DNA from: Onchidella celtica
Lineage: Eukaryota > Mollusca > Gastropoda > Systellommatophora > Onchidiidae
Assembly: GCA_963931925.1 (NCBI GenBank)
Contig: OZ007579.1
Coordinates: 43,331,857-43,395,856 of the forward strand
Direction of reading: 5' to 3'
Length of the DNA: 64,000 bases
Under the pieces are notes generated by a model that did no database searches, was not told where the DNA came from, and worked only from the letters and a program-made list of their open reading frames with translations. Position 1 is the first letter of the stretch. Each line of letters starts with the position of its first letter. Shown here one piece after another: positions 1 through 30,600 of the stretch. The position numbers were made by a program, and so were the translations under genes.

Positions 1-52
1 CCATTGATACAAACTGACTAGACCCTCACGCCCCCAGGTCCATCTGACCATT

Positions 53-446
53 ACTACTACTACTATTTCCTGTTGCACCCACTGGTGCTTAGGGCAGCAA
101 CAAAGGATCTCCAGCCCTGTCTGTCCTGGGCCATCTTTGCGAGAGTTCCCCATGAGTGATTGAAGGATTTCATCTCTGCCTCGATTGTTCTCCGCCAGGT
201 TGCCTTGGGTCTGCCTCGCTTGCGCCGTCCCTCCGGTGTCCACTGAAGTGCTGTTTTGGTTATAGAATTTGCTTCCTTTCGCAGCACGTGTCCAAGCCAT
301 CTCCATCGTCTCTTCGTGATGATGTTGGCTATTTCTTCTTGCTTGCATCGCCTTAGTAGTTCCTGATTAGAAATCTTGTTTGGCCAAAAGATGCGGAGAA
401 TCCTACGAAGACATGTGGTGTGGAAGGAAGACAACTTGGCGAGATC
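53..446 (-). mobile_element. 5'-truncated RTE-type LINE fragment (3' end of RT ORF)
   Basis: This is a 3'-terminal piece of the LINE found nearly whole at 58633-61551. I see no base difference or indel over about 385 bases (constant offset 58578). It encodes the last ~125 residues of the RT protein, including the RRWRWLGHVLRKE and RKRGRPKATWRRT motifs typical of RTE-like C-termini. It is flanked by a perfect 11-bp target-site duplication, ATCTGACCATT (42-52 and 444-454). The 3' end is a short TAG repeat (read on the minus strand) whose first TAG is the stop codon. It lies in intron 1 of the poly(A)-binding protein gene, in antisense orientation. Confidence 0.92.
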
Positions 447-549
447 TGACCATTCCATGTGTTTAAATTGATAACAGTGAAAGTGGCGCTTGAGTAAGGT
501 ACTCCTCCCACCACCAACACGACATAAGCAAACAAGGGCTCTAGAAGTG

Positions 550-688
550 AAATGCGGTCCCTGCGTCTGGGCGGATTCGAATAGGCCTACTGTATTCCGA
601 ATCGATAAGCAGCGGTGAATACTGATACATGGAATCGATTCCGCCCACACGCAGCTCAAATGCCAAACGGGGGGCCGGGACCGCATTT
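550..688. repeat. Foldback (inverted-repeat) element
   Basis: The ends are a perfect 12-bp inverted repeat, AAATGCGGTCCC (550-561) and GGGACCGCATTT (677-688). The pairing continues inside: GGGCGGATTCGA near 568-579 faces TCGATTCCGCCC near 634-646. The right arm carries about 23 extra bases. This would fold into a long hairpin and is probably a small non-autonomous foldback element or MITE. No coding content. Confidence 0.6.
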
Positions 689-18511
<17,823 letters not shown>

Positions 18512-20570
18512 GTAACCACTGGTCTGGTCAGAGATGGAAAGATACAACAGCCAGATTGCGAGAGTTCAGTCGTCCCAGGAGACAAGTTTGACTTGCTTGA
18601 ACACGGATGAACTGGCCATCATTGCATTTGATCACTTTTGATCTGATGATCTTTTCATTTCTTTCATCTGCCATTTGTAATGTTTTTTTTTTCTTTTGGT
18701 TTTTAGATTTACAAAACATTTGGGTTATAGTTCTTTTGAAGTAAAAGTTTTAGGTTTTCTCCTCTTAGTTAAAAAAAATGTTTGTATTTTAGATTCAAAA
18801 TTAACATTTAACATAATTATGTTGCTTGTTCAGTCTAACATTTGATGTCATGTTGATACATTAATTAATTTCAAGGGCATAGGAATCTGAAAATGTGCGG
18901 ACGGTACCTTGATTTGAAATTGAGGAAATCTACCTGCACTGAGCTCTGAGTTTGAAAACAGACATGCATAATGATGAAAGACCATTTTTTAAAAAAAATA
19001 GTCATTTCAAGTTGACACTTGCATTCATTTTCTTTTTTTAAGCTTCTTCCAGACATTTTAGTCACTTTCCATTATATGCACTGACACACACAACTCATCG
19101 GTTATGGGAGGGGGAGATATGATGTCCTACTATATTACAGACAGAAAACAGCGCTGCTGATTGTATTATTATCATCATAATTGTTAAAGATGACAGTTGT
19201 GGATTATCAGTTTATTTTAATCACTTTTCTTCGGAAGCCACTTTCTCTGTTCACAATCAAAATTGAAAATGAGTCAAAAAGTTTACTCATCAGTTGAAAA
19301 GGCACCAGCAATGAAAAAAAACAACAAAAAACTGTGCTTCATAGGAAAAGATCCCTGCAGCTATTTGAATATTTGAAAACCTTTACAAAATCTGGTCAGT
19401 AGTTCATGGGCCCACGGTTTCATATTTACATTTTCTTTAGTATAATATAATTTGTACCTTTTTCCCCGCTCCAATTATCATATTATGTGGTAACCAAGAC
19501 ACTGTTGTATTGTTCTAGGGGTGCGTGCTTTTTATTTTGGCACAGAATTTTGTGGTTTATCTTTAGCCAGGTGGTGACTTTGTGAACCTAGATTTGGATT
19601 GTGGAAACCATCAGTTTGGCTCATGTTAGATTTTACATAAATGTGGAGATTTTGTAGCTTGTCCTTTTCCACTGTTGAAAATATCTGTGAGGTTTTGGAC
19701 AGAAGAATGCAAATCTCATATTGTCATTAGAAGCATCACAGTCTACAACAATGCACACAGTTGTAAGGCCAGCAGTATAGAACGGATATAAACAACAAAA
19801 CTAGAAGTGCTATAGTGTTATCTATCCTTATTCCGAGTTTGGACAAAAATTGTTTTGGTGCTGTCGCTGTGGAGCATTGACCCATGCATACTCTACAATG
19901 TGAGTATGGTTTTACTTCAGCTCTCTAGTGCCACAAAAGAAGACCACTTCAAACTTGAATTAATGTCTGCTGTCCTGAATTTGATGAAGACCAGGTTTCT
20001 TTTGAAAACATGAATGCATGCATTTTGATTTAGGCCTAAAGTTTTCACTTGATTGTGTTTTTGAGAAATTCGGATACGATTGGCCAGCTTTAGTCCAAAT
20101 TGATGCCATACATCTATTTCTTCCTCGGTGGCTCTAGAGAGTCTGCAATTTGTTATTCACAGGAGAATAACAAACCTCTTTAAAAAAAAAAATCAAAAAT
20201 AATAAAATGAAAAAAAATGTAAACATAAAAAAAAATTTTTTTTTTTACCTTTGCATGATGGCGCTGACAAAACTTATAACAGTTTTTTAAAAATATGTGC
20301 AGCAATGCCATCAAATTTTTTTGTTTGTTTTTGATATCTGAAGTTTACCACACACAACTAATGTAAAAAAAAAAATGCTATAAAAAAACAATGAAAATAT
20401 TTCTTTAACAAAAGAAAAGGATATCAACAAGATGCTCTGTAGTATGTTCGATACTGCTGGCGTTAACCTTGGTTTTTGGATTGTGTTTTTAAAAAGTGAA
20501 ATTTATTGAAGTACAGTAGCTTATTTAAATTTAATGGTAATAAACTTCTTCTTTATTCATTGAATTGTGC
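18512..20570 (+). other. PABPC1: PABP 3'UTR
   Basis: About 2 kb between the stop codon and an AATAAA with a downstream GT-rich stretch. It is A/T-rich, with several A-runs near 20180-20230 and 20365-20395. Apart from two insertions, it is nearly identical to the copy-2 3'UTR. That identity ends abruptly near 20672, about 100 bases past the presumed cleavage site. Confidence 0.8.
20539..20544 (+). promoter_or_regulatory. Polyadenylation signal of PABP
   Basis: AATAAA followed within 40 bases by TGTGCTCTTGTGTGAATTTG, a GT-rich downstream element. It is the best candidate end of the PABP mRNA. The same signal is preserved in copy 2 at 31650-31655. Confidence 0.7.
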
Positions 20571-20672
20571 TCTTGTGTGAATTTGTACTGTAGCTTTGAT
20601 TGTTAGAGTGAGGGAGGTGAGAGAATGTGAATGATCCGTTCAGATTGGCAGAAAATATTGTATTGTGTAGAG

Positions 20673-22408
20673 TTAACTAGCAAGGAAAACATAAAATATT
20701 ATTACAATTGAGGAGACTAGAGCTGGAAGGGATCTAAGAGGCATTTGATCGCTTCTGATTTAAAAAAAAAAAGTAAAAAAAAATTTCACTTCAGTATAAA
20801 CCAATCAAATATCATAAACATTTACATTTCTGATATGAACTCTGTGGGTAAATTATTAGAATATTAAATGTAATTGGTTTATACTGATACATGTATATCC
20901 CTTCTAATTCTATACCTGTCAATTGTAATAGTAAAAATCCTAAAAGGCATTCAAAACGAAATACAAGTAACAATAAATACACAAACATCTGGATCCCATG
21001 AATAAGATGTTTCTAAGGTTGAAAATACAACTTAAGATCTTACCAAAAAATTGATAAGAATAAAAAAAAGCAGGTTCACCTGTTGTAGCCAGTGCTTCAA
21101 TCGGGGACTAGCAGGAAGACAGAACAGGGAAAGATTTCAAAGAACAAAATAAAGACCACTAAATTAAATTCTGTTAGTTTAAAAGAGGGCTACGCTTACT
21201 CGGAGACGTCTGGATTTTTGGTTTTGTGATTTTTATTTAGGAAGAACTCATTTAGATCACGATTCAGGCTTGTTTTGTTGAATAATTGGGTTCTTTACTC
21301 GGTAAGATGGCTTGATTTGGAATAACGCATGGTGTTTCTTACGGTAATGATGCACCATGTTGGTTTTTTTTGTTTTTTTTTTGCAATACTTGCCCGTTAT
21401 TATTTCCTCGGTAGCATTAGAGAGATCCTGCATATTAAAACTTTTACTCAGGTTCCCTGGTGGTATGCTAGTACTTAAGAAAACTCGCGTACCGAGCCAG
21501 TGAGGGGGGTTCCAAATCTCCACAAGAGCTTTTTTTTCTTCTGCTTTTACTCCAATGGTTATCGCTGCTTTGCTCCAGAGTATAAATTGTGAAAAGGAAT
21601 TTTTTTTTTTTTTTTAATATTAGGCAATCTTGACAGATGTGAAATCGCCGAGAAAGACCGAGCAAATAATAATGAGCTAAACTTCCATGCAAACTTAAAA
21701 GAAATAATGTGAAACAAAACATGACAAAATAGCTGAAGCAGAAGACCCCCAAATTAATTACATATGTATATTTTCAGTAAATACAGGATAGATCTAATTC
21801 AGTTATCGTAGAGAAAGATGAAATTTTCAGGTCACACTGACTAAAAAAATTATTTACATGTTTAAAATTTGATTTACATTTTTATTTCTAATTAGCAACT
21901 TACTGTCCTATTCAATGAACAGGATTTAATAAAAAAGGTAATCTGGAGCACACAGCAATGATCAGTTTCCCCACGACATCAATTTTGCAAAATCCTTAGA
22001 GAAAAAAACTACGGCAGGCCGCGTTATAGTTTCAGGCTGGAGGAACTCTTCCATAGCAGACATGAAACAAAAACAAGAAATCCGAATCAGGATCTTACTC
22101 GCACTGTACTGTCGCAGACATCTGCGAATAAGTATAGGTACTTCGTTTCCGGTTTCGGCCGGAACTAGATCTAGATCTGTTTGACATCGTTTTGTATCGC
22201 TATTTTTGTAATTTTATAATTATGAGCTAGCTTGAATCTGACATTTTGTCAACATTTGCAAATTTTGCTGCCGGGATTTGCTAACTACGGCAAAGCCAAA
22301 TTTGGCGACCTCAAAATGCGTTTTGCGAAATGGGGATTCCCCCATTGCAAATTCATGCAATGTTATCCAATCAGTGGACAGGATAGAGAGTAGGGGGATT
22401 TCCCTAAA
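20673..22408. other. Spacer between the PABP gene and its tandem copy
   Basis: 20673-21165 is diverged 3' flank that still aligns with 31784-32290, so it belongs to the duplicated unit. From 21165 to 22408 I see no gene or repeat, apart from T-runs and a TAGATCTAGATC motif near 22168. Confidence 0.55.
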
Positions 22409-22432
22409 TGAGGTGTTTGTTGTTGTGAACAG

Positions 22433-22668
22433 GCTGTCAAGTTACATTGAATGGTACTGAGATGGATGGGAGACAGCTCTATTGTGGAGGTGCCTAGAAG
22501 AAAGCCGAGCGTCAAGCAGACTTGAAAGAGAAGTTTTAGAAAATCAAGCTGGAGAGAATCAATCGTTACCAGGGAGTGAATCTCTATGTTAAGAACCTTG
22601 AAGATGGTGTTGATGATGAGAGACTCTGGAGAGAATTCTCTCAGTTTGGAACCATCACCAGCGCTAAG
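22433..22668 (+). pseudogene. PABP pseudo-exon 6'
   Basis: 236 bases against 234 in exon 6. A GT insertion near the ninth base shifts the frame, and CAG to TAG (22495) and GAG to TAG (22537) changes add stops. The splice sites are intact (GTGAACAG, GTATGT). Confidence 0.93.
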
Positions 22669-23618
22669 GTATGTTTATTTATGTATTCAGTACAAATTTT
22701 GAGAATTTTCACGCCTGCTTTCATTTTAGGCCACTCCAGAATGGCTTGATTAAAATAAAAATAAATATTGAAAGTCTCCGATTTGTTCCTTTTTTTTTTT
22801 CAGCTGCTTGATATACACATTTTTTCAGGGTTGGTGATTTGACAGAAACTGAGGCAGGAGTACCATATGAGTATGAGTTACAAGAACTTTAGTCGGGCAC
22901 ATAATTCATGTTCTGGGTAGGCTATTAATCGCTGAGTTCTGCATTTACTGAAAAAACACCCATCTACTCTAGAGTACTAACTTGCTGGGGGGGGGGGGGC
23001 TTCTGCCCACCTATGACCCCCAGCTCACGGACGCTATTAAAGACGTGTCCTTGTGTTGTATCCCTATCATGTAACTCATATGGAACTCCTCCCGAAACCA
23101 AATCCATGTATAGGGGCCCAGTCTGCCAGAAAGTTCATTTTCTTTCATAAGACAATAATAGAAGGGAAGAGAGATCACAAGAAAAATTCTGTTTTTGAAA
23201 GTCACAATTTCAGCCTCAACATTATAGTCTAATGAAACTGGCAATAACTTCTCATTGCATTATTGTTAGATAGATCTGGCAGATATGATGGTCATTTGCA
23301 CTCCAAGGTGATGGGCTGATAATCTTAATCAATTACTGAGAAATAAAACAAACCTAAAGAGTGAAATAACCTTGTTGCTGGATGCTGTGAAAGGTTTTGA
23401 AAGAGCAAAGGACCATCATATTTGTTTATAGCTCCCTTGAATGGGCTGCAGTAAATATCAGCTACTTGGCATAGATCAACTGTTAGAATCAATTGATGTT
23501 GGAATATCAGATAAGATTATACTGGCTGATGGCACTGATAGAAGAACATTGATTCATCTCTTACCTTTCAAGTCTTTGGCAGTGTCCACTATGAAGTTCT
23601 GAAAATCATTTTGAATAG

Positions 23619-23915
<297 letters not shown>

Positions 23916-24026
23916 TAATTTATTTGTCGCCTAGTGTGTGTTGGGACTTTTTCCAGTTTGCAAGCTTTGATTTGTGGGAAGATGTGTGAAATCGTAACAG
24001 TGAAATTGAACTTTTGTCCCTCGCAG

Positions 24027-24186
24027 AATGTGCAGTATAATCCAATTTTCAACACTGGTCGGGCTGGCTATTTCGTTCCCACGATGCCTCAAGCACAGAG
24101 AGGATTCTTCATACCAGCCGGTGTACCTTCCATCCGACAAGCACGTGATCCTTGGGCACCAAGCGTTAGGCCCAACCAGGCTGCTG
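24027..24186 (+). pseudogene. PABP pseudo-exon 8' (open frame)
   Basis: 160 bases with no indel relative to exon 8 and only a few substitutions. Acceptor TCGCAG and donor GTTAGT are retained. Confidence 0.9.
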
Positions 24187-24615
24187 GTTAGTGAAGTTTT
24201 TACTTTTTGGAAATAAGTGCATCACTGCTGAAAACTTGAAACTCTCTCCTGATTATGACTTTTAAAGATCAAAATTTTCTTGTTTTTAGCGTGTTTTTTT
24301 AAGGCATAAATTCCACATGTTGAATTATTCTGCAGCAGTTTATGAACCAGCATTGAAATTCTCTTATTTAAGATCATTAAAAGACACATTTGCCTAAATG
24401 TGAAGTAATTGGACTTTAATTATCATTGGGATGCTGCCAATGACATGAATGCAATCACAAGTGTTTTTAGTAATAAAAATACTTGTGATAGAGGATCAGG
24501 AGCCATATTAATTGTGGGATACTTCGTATTTATTAAGCGTGTTTTTAAATAAAAAATTATTGGCCTGTATGAGTTAAATGTAAACAGTAAATCATGTTAC
24601 TGAAAATAGAATGTT

Positions 24616-24639
24616 TACACACACACACACACACACACA
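24616..24639. repeat. (AC)n microsatellite
   Basis: Twelve AC units in intron 8 of the duplicated copy. Confidence 0.9.
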
Positions 24640-25306
24640 AATGAACTCATGACAAACTCAGTGAAGGGAAAAAATGTATAGGGACAATTAAACATTTTAT
24701 CATTCCACCAAAGGCCATCCATTTTCCATCATATGTAAGTTTCAGGCAATTTCATAAAATAACAGTGAAATGATTGCTTTTTTTGCATAATCATATCAAA
24801 GTGTCTTACTAGAGGTAGAAACATGCAAATCAAATATCATTCTTCGCTATCTACTTTCTTACTGCAGATAAAATTTTGACATCAGCTATACATGTAAATT
24901 CTGATGTATTTAACTGTTGGAAACTTTCTCAGAAGGATATTGCAAAAAAAAAAAAAAAGCATGTCTGAAATAATGAATTGGGTAAACCATCACAAAATAA
25001 CAAGAACTAAGTGTGATGTATCAAACCCTGTGCCATTCACTTCCAATTATAAAACAATTTCAGTCTTACTGAAAACTCAGAAAAATATTACATACAACAC
25101 ATTTAACTCTAGAATTTCTATCAAGACCCTACAATTGATGGTATAATTTGGCAGTTTTTCCTGTCCTTTGTTGGTACCAATTTTAGAATGATGGCATAGT
25201 AGATTAAAATCTGTGGTCACTGGTGACTGAAATGTCTATTAAAAACCATTCAAGTATTAATGCGGACCTGTCATCCATTGAAAAAATTTTCAAATTATCC
25301 CTAAAA

Positions 25307-25381
25307 CCAGGAGGCAGACCTGCTGCATACCCAGCAGGCGCTCGACAGATGGCAGGACAGCCTGGTGATCCAGTGCCTCAG
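25307..25381 (+). pseudogene. PABP pseudo-exon 9' (5' two-thirds deleted)
   Basis: Only the last 25 codons of exon 9 remain (from PGGRPAAYPAGARQMAGQPG on), followed by donor GTAAGT. The intron sequence TCATCCATT before it joins directly at AAAACCAGGAGGC. The deletion corresponds to about 13955-14147 of copy 1 and removes the acceptor. It probably arose at an AACC microhomology. Confidence 0.88.
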
Positions 25382-26623
25382 GTAAGTCAAGATTCATTAA
25401 GACTGTGATAATGGATTGATTACTGTTCCTTGATCCCCCAAATACCCTCTATATGCAGTGGAATCTGGTTAAGTGGAAACTCAGTGGACAATAATTGTAT
25501 TTAATATTATCAGTATTTTGGATAAAAAGTAATTGTTTTAAAATCACAATCTTTAATTTCTGAAAGGGAAGCGATGTAAGACATGTTGGTATGTGGCTTT
25601 TTTACCCTCTTGATGTACTGTATCCAACAACCACATTTCATTTTGTATGTGCACATATACATTGTATATTATACATTATGGAATGAGATGCATGTTTATG
25701 TTTTCTGTCCGTTATCCTTGTCCACCAGTTCAGTGGCACGGTACCAACTCCCCATCTTTCCCACAACCCTGTCAAGTAGGCCTGCATAGTAGGGCATAAA
25801 ATTAACAAGGTGGGGTTGTTTTAAGTCACATGGAAGGCATTCAACTTTAGAGACAGCGCCCTTGCTTGATTGAGTATAAGGTGAAAGAGAATCTTTTGGT
25901 CAAAAGAGAATGACATGATTTTCTTTAAGTATAAAGATACATTAATTTATATGGAATCTGGCAGGATTATGGCAGGACCACAGAAATCTTTCAGACAAAG
26001 AGAATTTTCTGATTACCTGCTTTGGGTTTAAGCAGGTTCCTCTGTAAATTGCAAAAGGCAAAGTAAATGGAGAATATTTTGAATATTAAAGGAAATGCAT
26101 CAATGTATGCTGAATTTCTCTTATATAAAACCAGTTGGTAATTATTATTAACAATACACTTTGACTTACTATTTGGTATTGGTGTTATTCATCTGAAATG
26201 CTTTTATATGCAGGGTGGCCTCAATTGATCAGCATGTTCGAAGGTACTTGGGTTCAGGACACGAAGTTTCAGAAAGGGGAATCTCCTATATCTCAGATAC
26301 ATGTAAATGATAAGAAAATTGTGTACTTGTGCTTGCCCCCAAATTAAGTTCAAGACTCATTTTCATAGCTTTCACTTCTCTTCTAGAGGGAATGTGCAGT
26401 ATTGTCCAGTCCATTTTTCTTTGTTGCAGTAAAAATTCTTATCAGTTAAAGCATTACTTCAATTACATATCCCTCAGATGCACTAACATAATAACTCTTT
26501 GTGGTTTTTGTGATTGACCAAAAGCTGTCAAAGACGAATGTTTATGTCAAGAATGCACCTCATGGTTGATAAAATAAAATTTATGGTGTTCACGTTTTTT
26601 AATTTTCTTTTCTGTTTGAACAG

Positions 26624-26845
26624 CCTCAACAGTCAGTGGTTATCCCAGGCCAAGATCCACTGACTGCCACCATGCTTGCAGCTGCTCCTCCCCAGGAGCA
26701 GAAACAGATGTTGGGCGAGCGCTTGTTCCCATTGATCCAACGTATGTACCCAGACGTGGCAGGGAGGATCACGGGTGTGTTGCTGGAGAGCGACAACTCT
26801 GAATTGCTGCACATGTTGGAGTCACAGGAATCCCTGAAACTCAAG
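26624..26845 (+). pseudogene. PABP pseudo-exon 10' (open MLLE exon)
   Basis: 74 codons, no indel. The substitutions alter the MLLE signature (K to R, M to V, I to S). The splice sites are intact. Confidence 0.9.
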
Positions 26846-27556
26846 GTAAGCACATAGTTCAGTTTTGTGTGATTGGAAATTTAAGAATGAGCCATCATTT
26901 GAATGGGTGGCTTAGCACATCACAAACTGAGAAACCTAGTGTTTCTGTACCGGTACTGAACATCAGAATTTATTTTCTCTGCCCTAGAGGCCATGATTTC
27001 AGCACATAGATTCTGAGAGCAGGTTTGGATGAAAGTACCCTTATTATTGTTGCCAAAAAGAAACTGAAGGATGCTTGATATTTGCATATCAGAATGGCCA
27101 AACATTTAAGGACAATATTGTCTTCTGTCCATTTCCCTGCATTTGAGAATCCGGTTATCTGTGCTGTGAATTGTGACAAAAATACATTTGTGATGTCTGA
27201 GTAGGTGAAAGGGCTGTAATAAACTAATACACAAGACTGAGGTTATGACTAGTTGCCTTTTTGAGAACACACAACAGTAATGTTCTTGAGAGGTTTGCAA
27301 TATGAGTTGAAGTTTTATCATGTATCACAAATTCTGAAAAGTAATCTTACTAATTGAAAGTAAGACAAAAGTTATTTAATCCAGAATGAGAAGAAGCCAG
27401 TGATAATGTATTCTGCTAGCTCTACACAGATTTCCTGAATATGGTTAATAACAACCAAAATGTTGCCACCATGATATTTCTGATGCTTTGGTTATTGATT
27501 GTCATGACATGTTGAAAGATGGCCCTTCATTGATTATTGTATGCTGTGTCTGACAG

Positions 27557-27622
27557 GTGGAAGAAGCTGCGGTTATGCTCCAGGTCCGCCAGGCTAAAGA
27601 AGACACGGCCGAGGAAGACTAA
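27557..27622 (+). pseudogene. PABP pseudo-exon 11'
   Basis: 21 codons plus TAA, the same length as exon 11, but 9 of the 21 residues differ (VEEAAVMLQVRQAKEDTAEED). Every base change I see alters the residue, while the intron before it and the 3'UTR after it are almost unchanged. Confidence 0.9.
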
Positions 27623-27788
27623 GTAACCAATGGTCTGGTCAGAGATGGAAAGATACAACAGCCAGATTGCGAGAGTTCAGTTGTTCCAGGAGACAAGTTT
27701 GACTTGCTTGAACACGGATGAACTGGCCATCATTGCATTTGATCACTTTTGATCTGATGATCTTTTCATTTCTTTCATCTGCCATTTT

Positions 27789-29212
27789 CAGGGATGCCAC
27801 CCATTTCTATTTGATTGGAATCATTCCGATTTTTCTTGAAAAGCGGGCGTGATTCTGATTTTCCGATTAGCAAGGCCGGCATTCCGATTTTTTGTTACTT
27901 CCAGCAGTCGGCTTTTTTTTTCGCTTTCGTTCTTGCGGGTTCTAGTTTTTAATTATAAATTTTTACACAATGCGCCGAATCGGAATATTGCGATTATTTT
28001 ATGAATAAACCAGAAGTTAGTAAACTGACAATTTTACTAAGTAAACTGTTTCGCTTCGTTCCTGTTGAAGTCTTTTATTGTTCGTTTTTTTTCTTCACTT
28101 GAAAAAGGCGAAAGCCGAAAATTTTGTGTATTTTCTGTCTTCTCTTTAGTTTGCTTTGTATTGTTTGGGTTTTATTTCTCACGCGGGGTTTCGCAACATA
28201 CAAACTTTTTCTTTTTGCCCAATTTTGACTCTGCTTATAGCCCTGCTGCGACCCCACAGTTTTTCTGTGGTTTTATGATATTTTGGAAGTTAGTTCTACT
28301 TTCTTATCATTTGTTTTGCACCGATCGGGAATTTGATCACTTGCTACTTTCGACACACGTTTACATTCTTTTTACCGTTCCGCACGGCGGGGATTCCGAA
28401 ACTAATTGCATAGTCTATGTGTTATATTTGGTTCCGACTGTAATGGAAGGAGGAATCAGTTCTAAGCCTAGCTAGATATATTCTCTTCCTTCAAACCTAA
28501 GCTTAGCTAGACATGGCCTAAATCTAGATCTAAGTGATTTACTTGGCAGCGACAATGACGGACGCAGGAATGAGACCTAGATCTAGATTCTATCTAGATC
28601 TAGCAAGATCTATGGTCATGGATAGACGTACATGTATTAAGACTAAAGTAATTTATTCGGCGGCGATTGTGATGAAAGGAGGAATCAATTTTAAACTTGT
28701 ATTGACCTAGATTACTTAAATCCAAGCCATGAACATGGAGAAGGTTGACCTTGCATGGGCACAAACTGTCAAATTAAGACATGATATTGGGAGTGTGAAA
28801 ACATTCCTCAGCACAGAATAGGCAAAAATTATGCATGGCATTTGTGCATTTTGGCACTCAAATCCCAACATGTGAAGGCAGCTCTTGTCTGACATAACCG
28901 TAGGAAAAACACAGCTCCAGAGCAAAGACAAGTTTTTCACAGTGCTTTTCTGGAGAGCATTCTTTTTCAGTTTTGACCAAGATCAAGACAAAGTTTGGAT
29001 AATAAGATACGGTTGAAATGAACTGTAAGTTTTCAAGATGATTTTCAACTTAATCCTTTGTGACCAAGAAAAAAAAACAACTTAAAAATATAGGGTTAGA
29101 ACTGGTACTATTTCATTTTTATCGTCGTTCGCACCGATTCAGATTTTTTTGGGGGGGGGGGGGGGGGGGGGGGGCTGATTCAGATTTTTGTTTTTGTAGA
29201 GTAGCATCTCTG
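27789..29212. mobile_element. TIR DNA transposon with 6-bp TSD, copy 3 (in duplicated 3'UTR)
   Basis: 1424 bp from CAGGGATGCCACCC (27789-27802) to a right end GTAGCATCTCTG (29201-29212). The duplications CATTTT (27783-27788) and CCTTTG (29213-29218) each differ by one base from the empty site CATTTG at 18672-18677 in copy 1. It contains a fragment of the 751-836 repeat at about 28149-28235, and a run of 24 Gs at 29151-29174 where copies 1 and 2 have five and six Gs. Confidence 0.9.
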
Positions 29213-29997
29213 CCTTTGTCAAGTTTTTTTTTTTTCTTTTGGTTTTTAGATTTACAAAACATTTGGGTTATAGTTCTTTTGAAGTAAAAGTTGCTTGTGT
29301 TTTCAGTTTTTCTCCCATTTGTTACAAATGACATTTGTATTTTAGATTCAAAATTAACATTTAACATAATTATGTTGCTTGTTCAGTCTAACATTTGATG
29401 TCATGTTGATACATTAATTAATTTCAAGGGCATAGGAATCTGAAAATGTGCGGACGGTACCTTGATTTGAAATTGGGGAAATCTACCTGCACTGAACTCT
29501 GAGTTTGAAAACAGACATGCATAATGATGAAAGACCATTTTTTAAAAAAAATAGTCATTTCAAGTTGACACTTGCATTCATTTTCTTTTTTTAAGCTTCT
29601 TCCAGACATTTTAGTCACTTTCCATTATATGCACTGACACACACAACTCATCGGTTATGGGAGGGGGAGATAGGATGTCCTACTATATTACAGACAGAAA
29701 ACAGCGCTGCTGATTGTATTATTATCATCATAATTGTTAAAGATGACAGTGATGGATTATCAGTTTATTTTAATCACTTTCCTTCGGAAGCCACTTTCTC
29801 TGTTCACGATCAAAATTGAAAATGAGTCAAAAATTTTACTCATCGGTTAAAAACGCACCAGCAATGGAAAAACAAAAAAAAATGCTTCATAGGTAAAGAT
29901 CCCTGCAGCTATTTGAATATTTGAAAACCTTTACAAAATCTGGTCAGTAGTTCATGGGCCCACAGTTTCATATTTACATTTTCTTTAGTATAATATA

Positions 29998-30600
29998 TAA
30001 GAATAATTTACTCAACGCACAGCAAGAGCTATCAAAGCATAATAATAATAATATAGTCTAGATCTAGATATAACTGTGATCAAAATCAGTTGTACGTATC
30101 AAGAACATCAATTTGCTGGATAGGTCGATCGAACCAATACCGCAACGGCAGATAGCCACTTCTCCGAATTCGCTGCACAGTGTTGTGTCATAGAGAGTTG
30201 CCACTTAAGCACCTTCTGCTTAATAGGTCCTTTTCGAGAAACTTAATGGGATGGTAGAATAACAAATCTCTCTCTGGCTATGAATATGACAATGAAAACT
30301 TGCCATTCAAATCATATTTTTAAAAAAGGATAAAAAATGTGCGTTTATAAGTCTGTTGGTATGAATGAATGATATACTTGTATTCAGATTAGCTGAGCTT
30401 GTAAATTTGCTGCATTCCTGTCCTGTTGACAAGCATAGTCAGCTCTATAGATTTTGCAATGCATAGCATCCGTTTCATTGTTTTAGACACATGTATGTAT
30501 TTCTATGTGAATGTGATGTAGTGAGACATCCTGATATAATAAAGGATCTTTCTTGCCTAAATTCTGATTACCCTCTGCAGAGGGCCACGCTTCGCCCCTG
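29998..30600. other. Copy-specific replaced block in the copy-2 3'UTR
   Basis: Between shared TTTCTTTAGTATAATATA and GTTCTAGGGGTGC(A/G)TGC, copy 2 has about 600 bases and copy 1 only about 75 unrelated bases (19445-19515). It includes an AAT repeat and a TAGTCTAGATCTAGATA motif. It is probably an insertion with loss of target sequence; I see no element ends. Confidence 0.5.
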
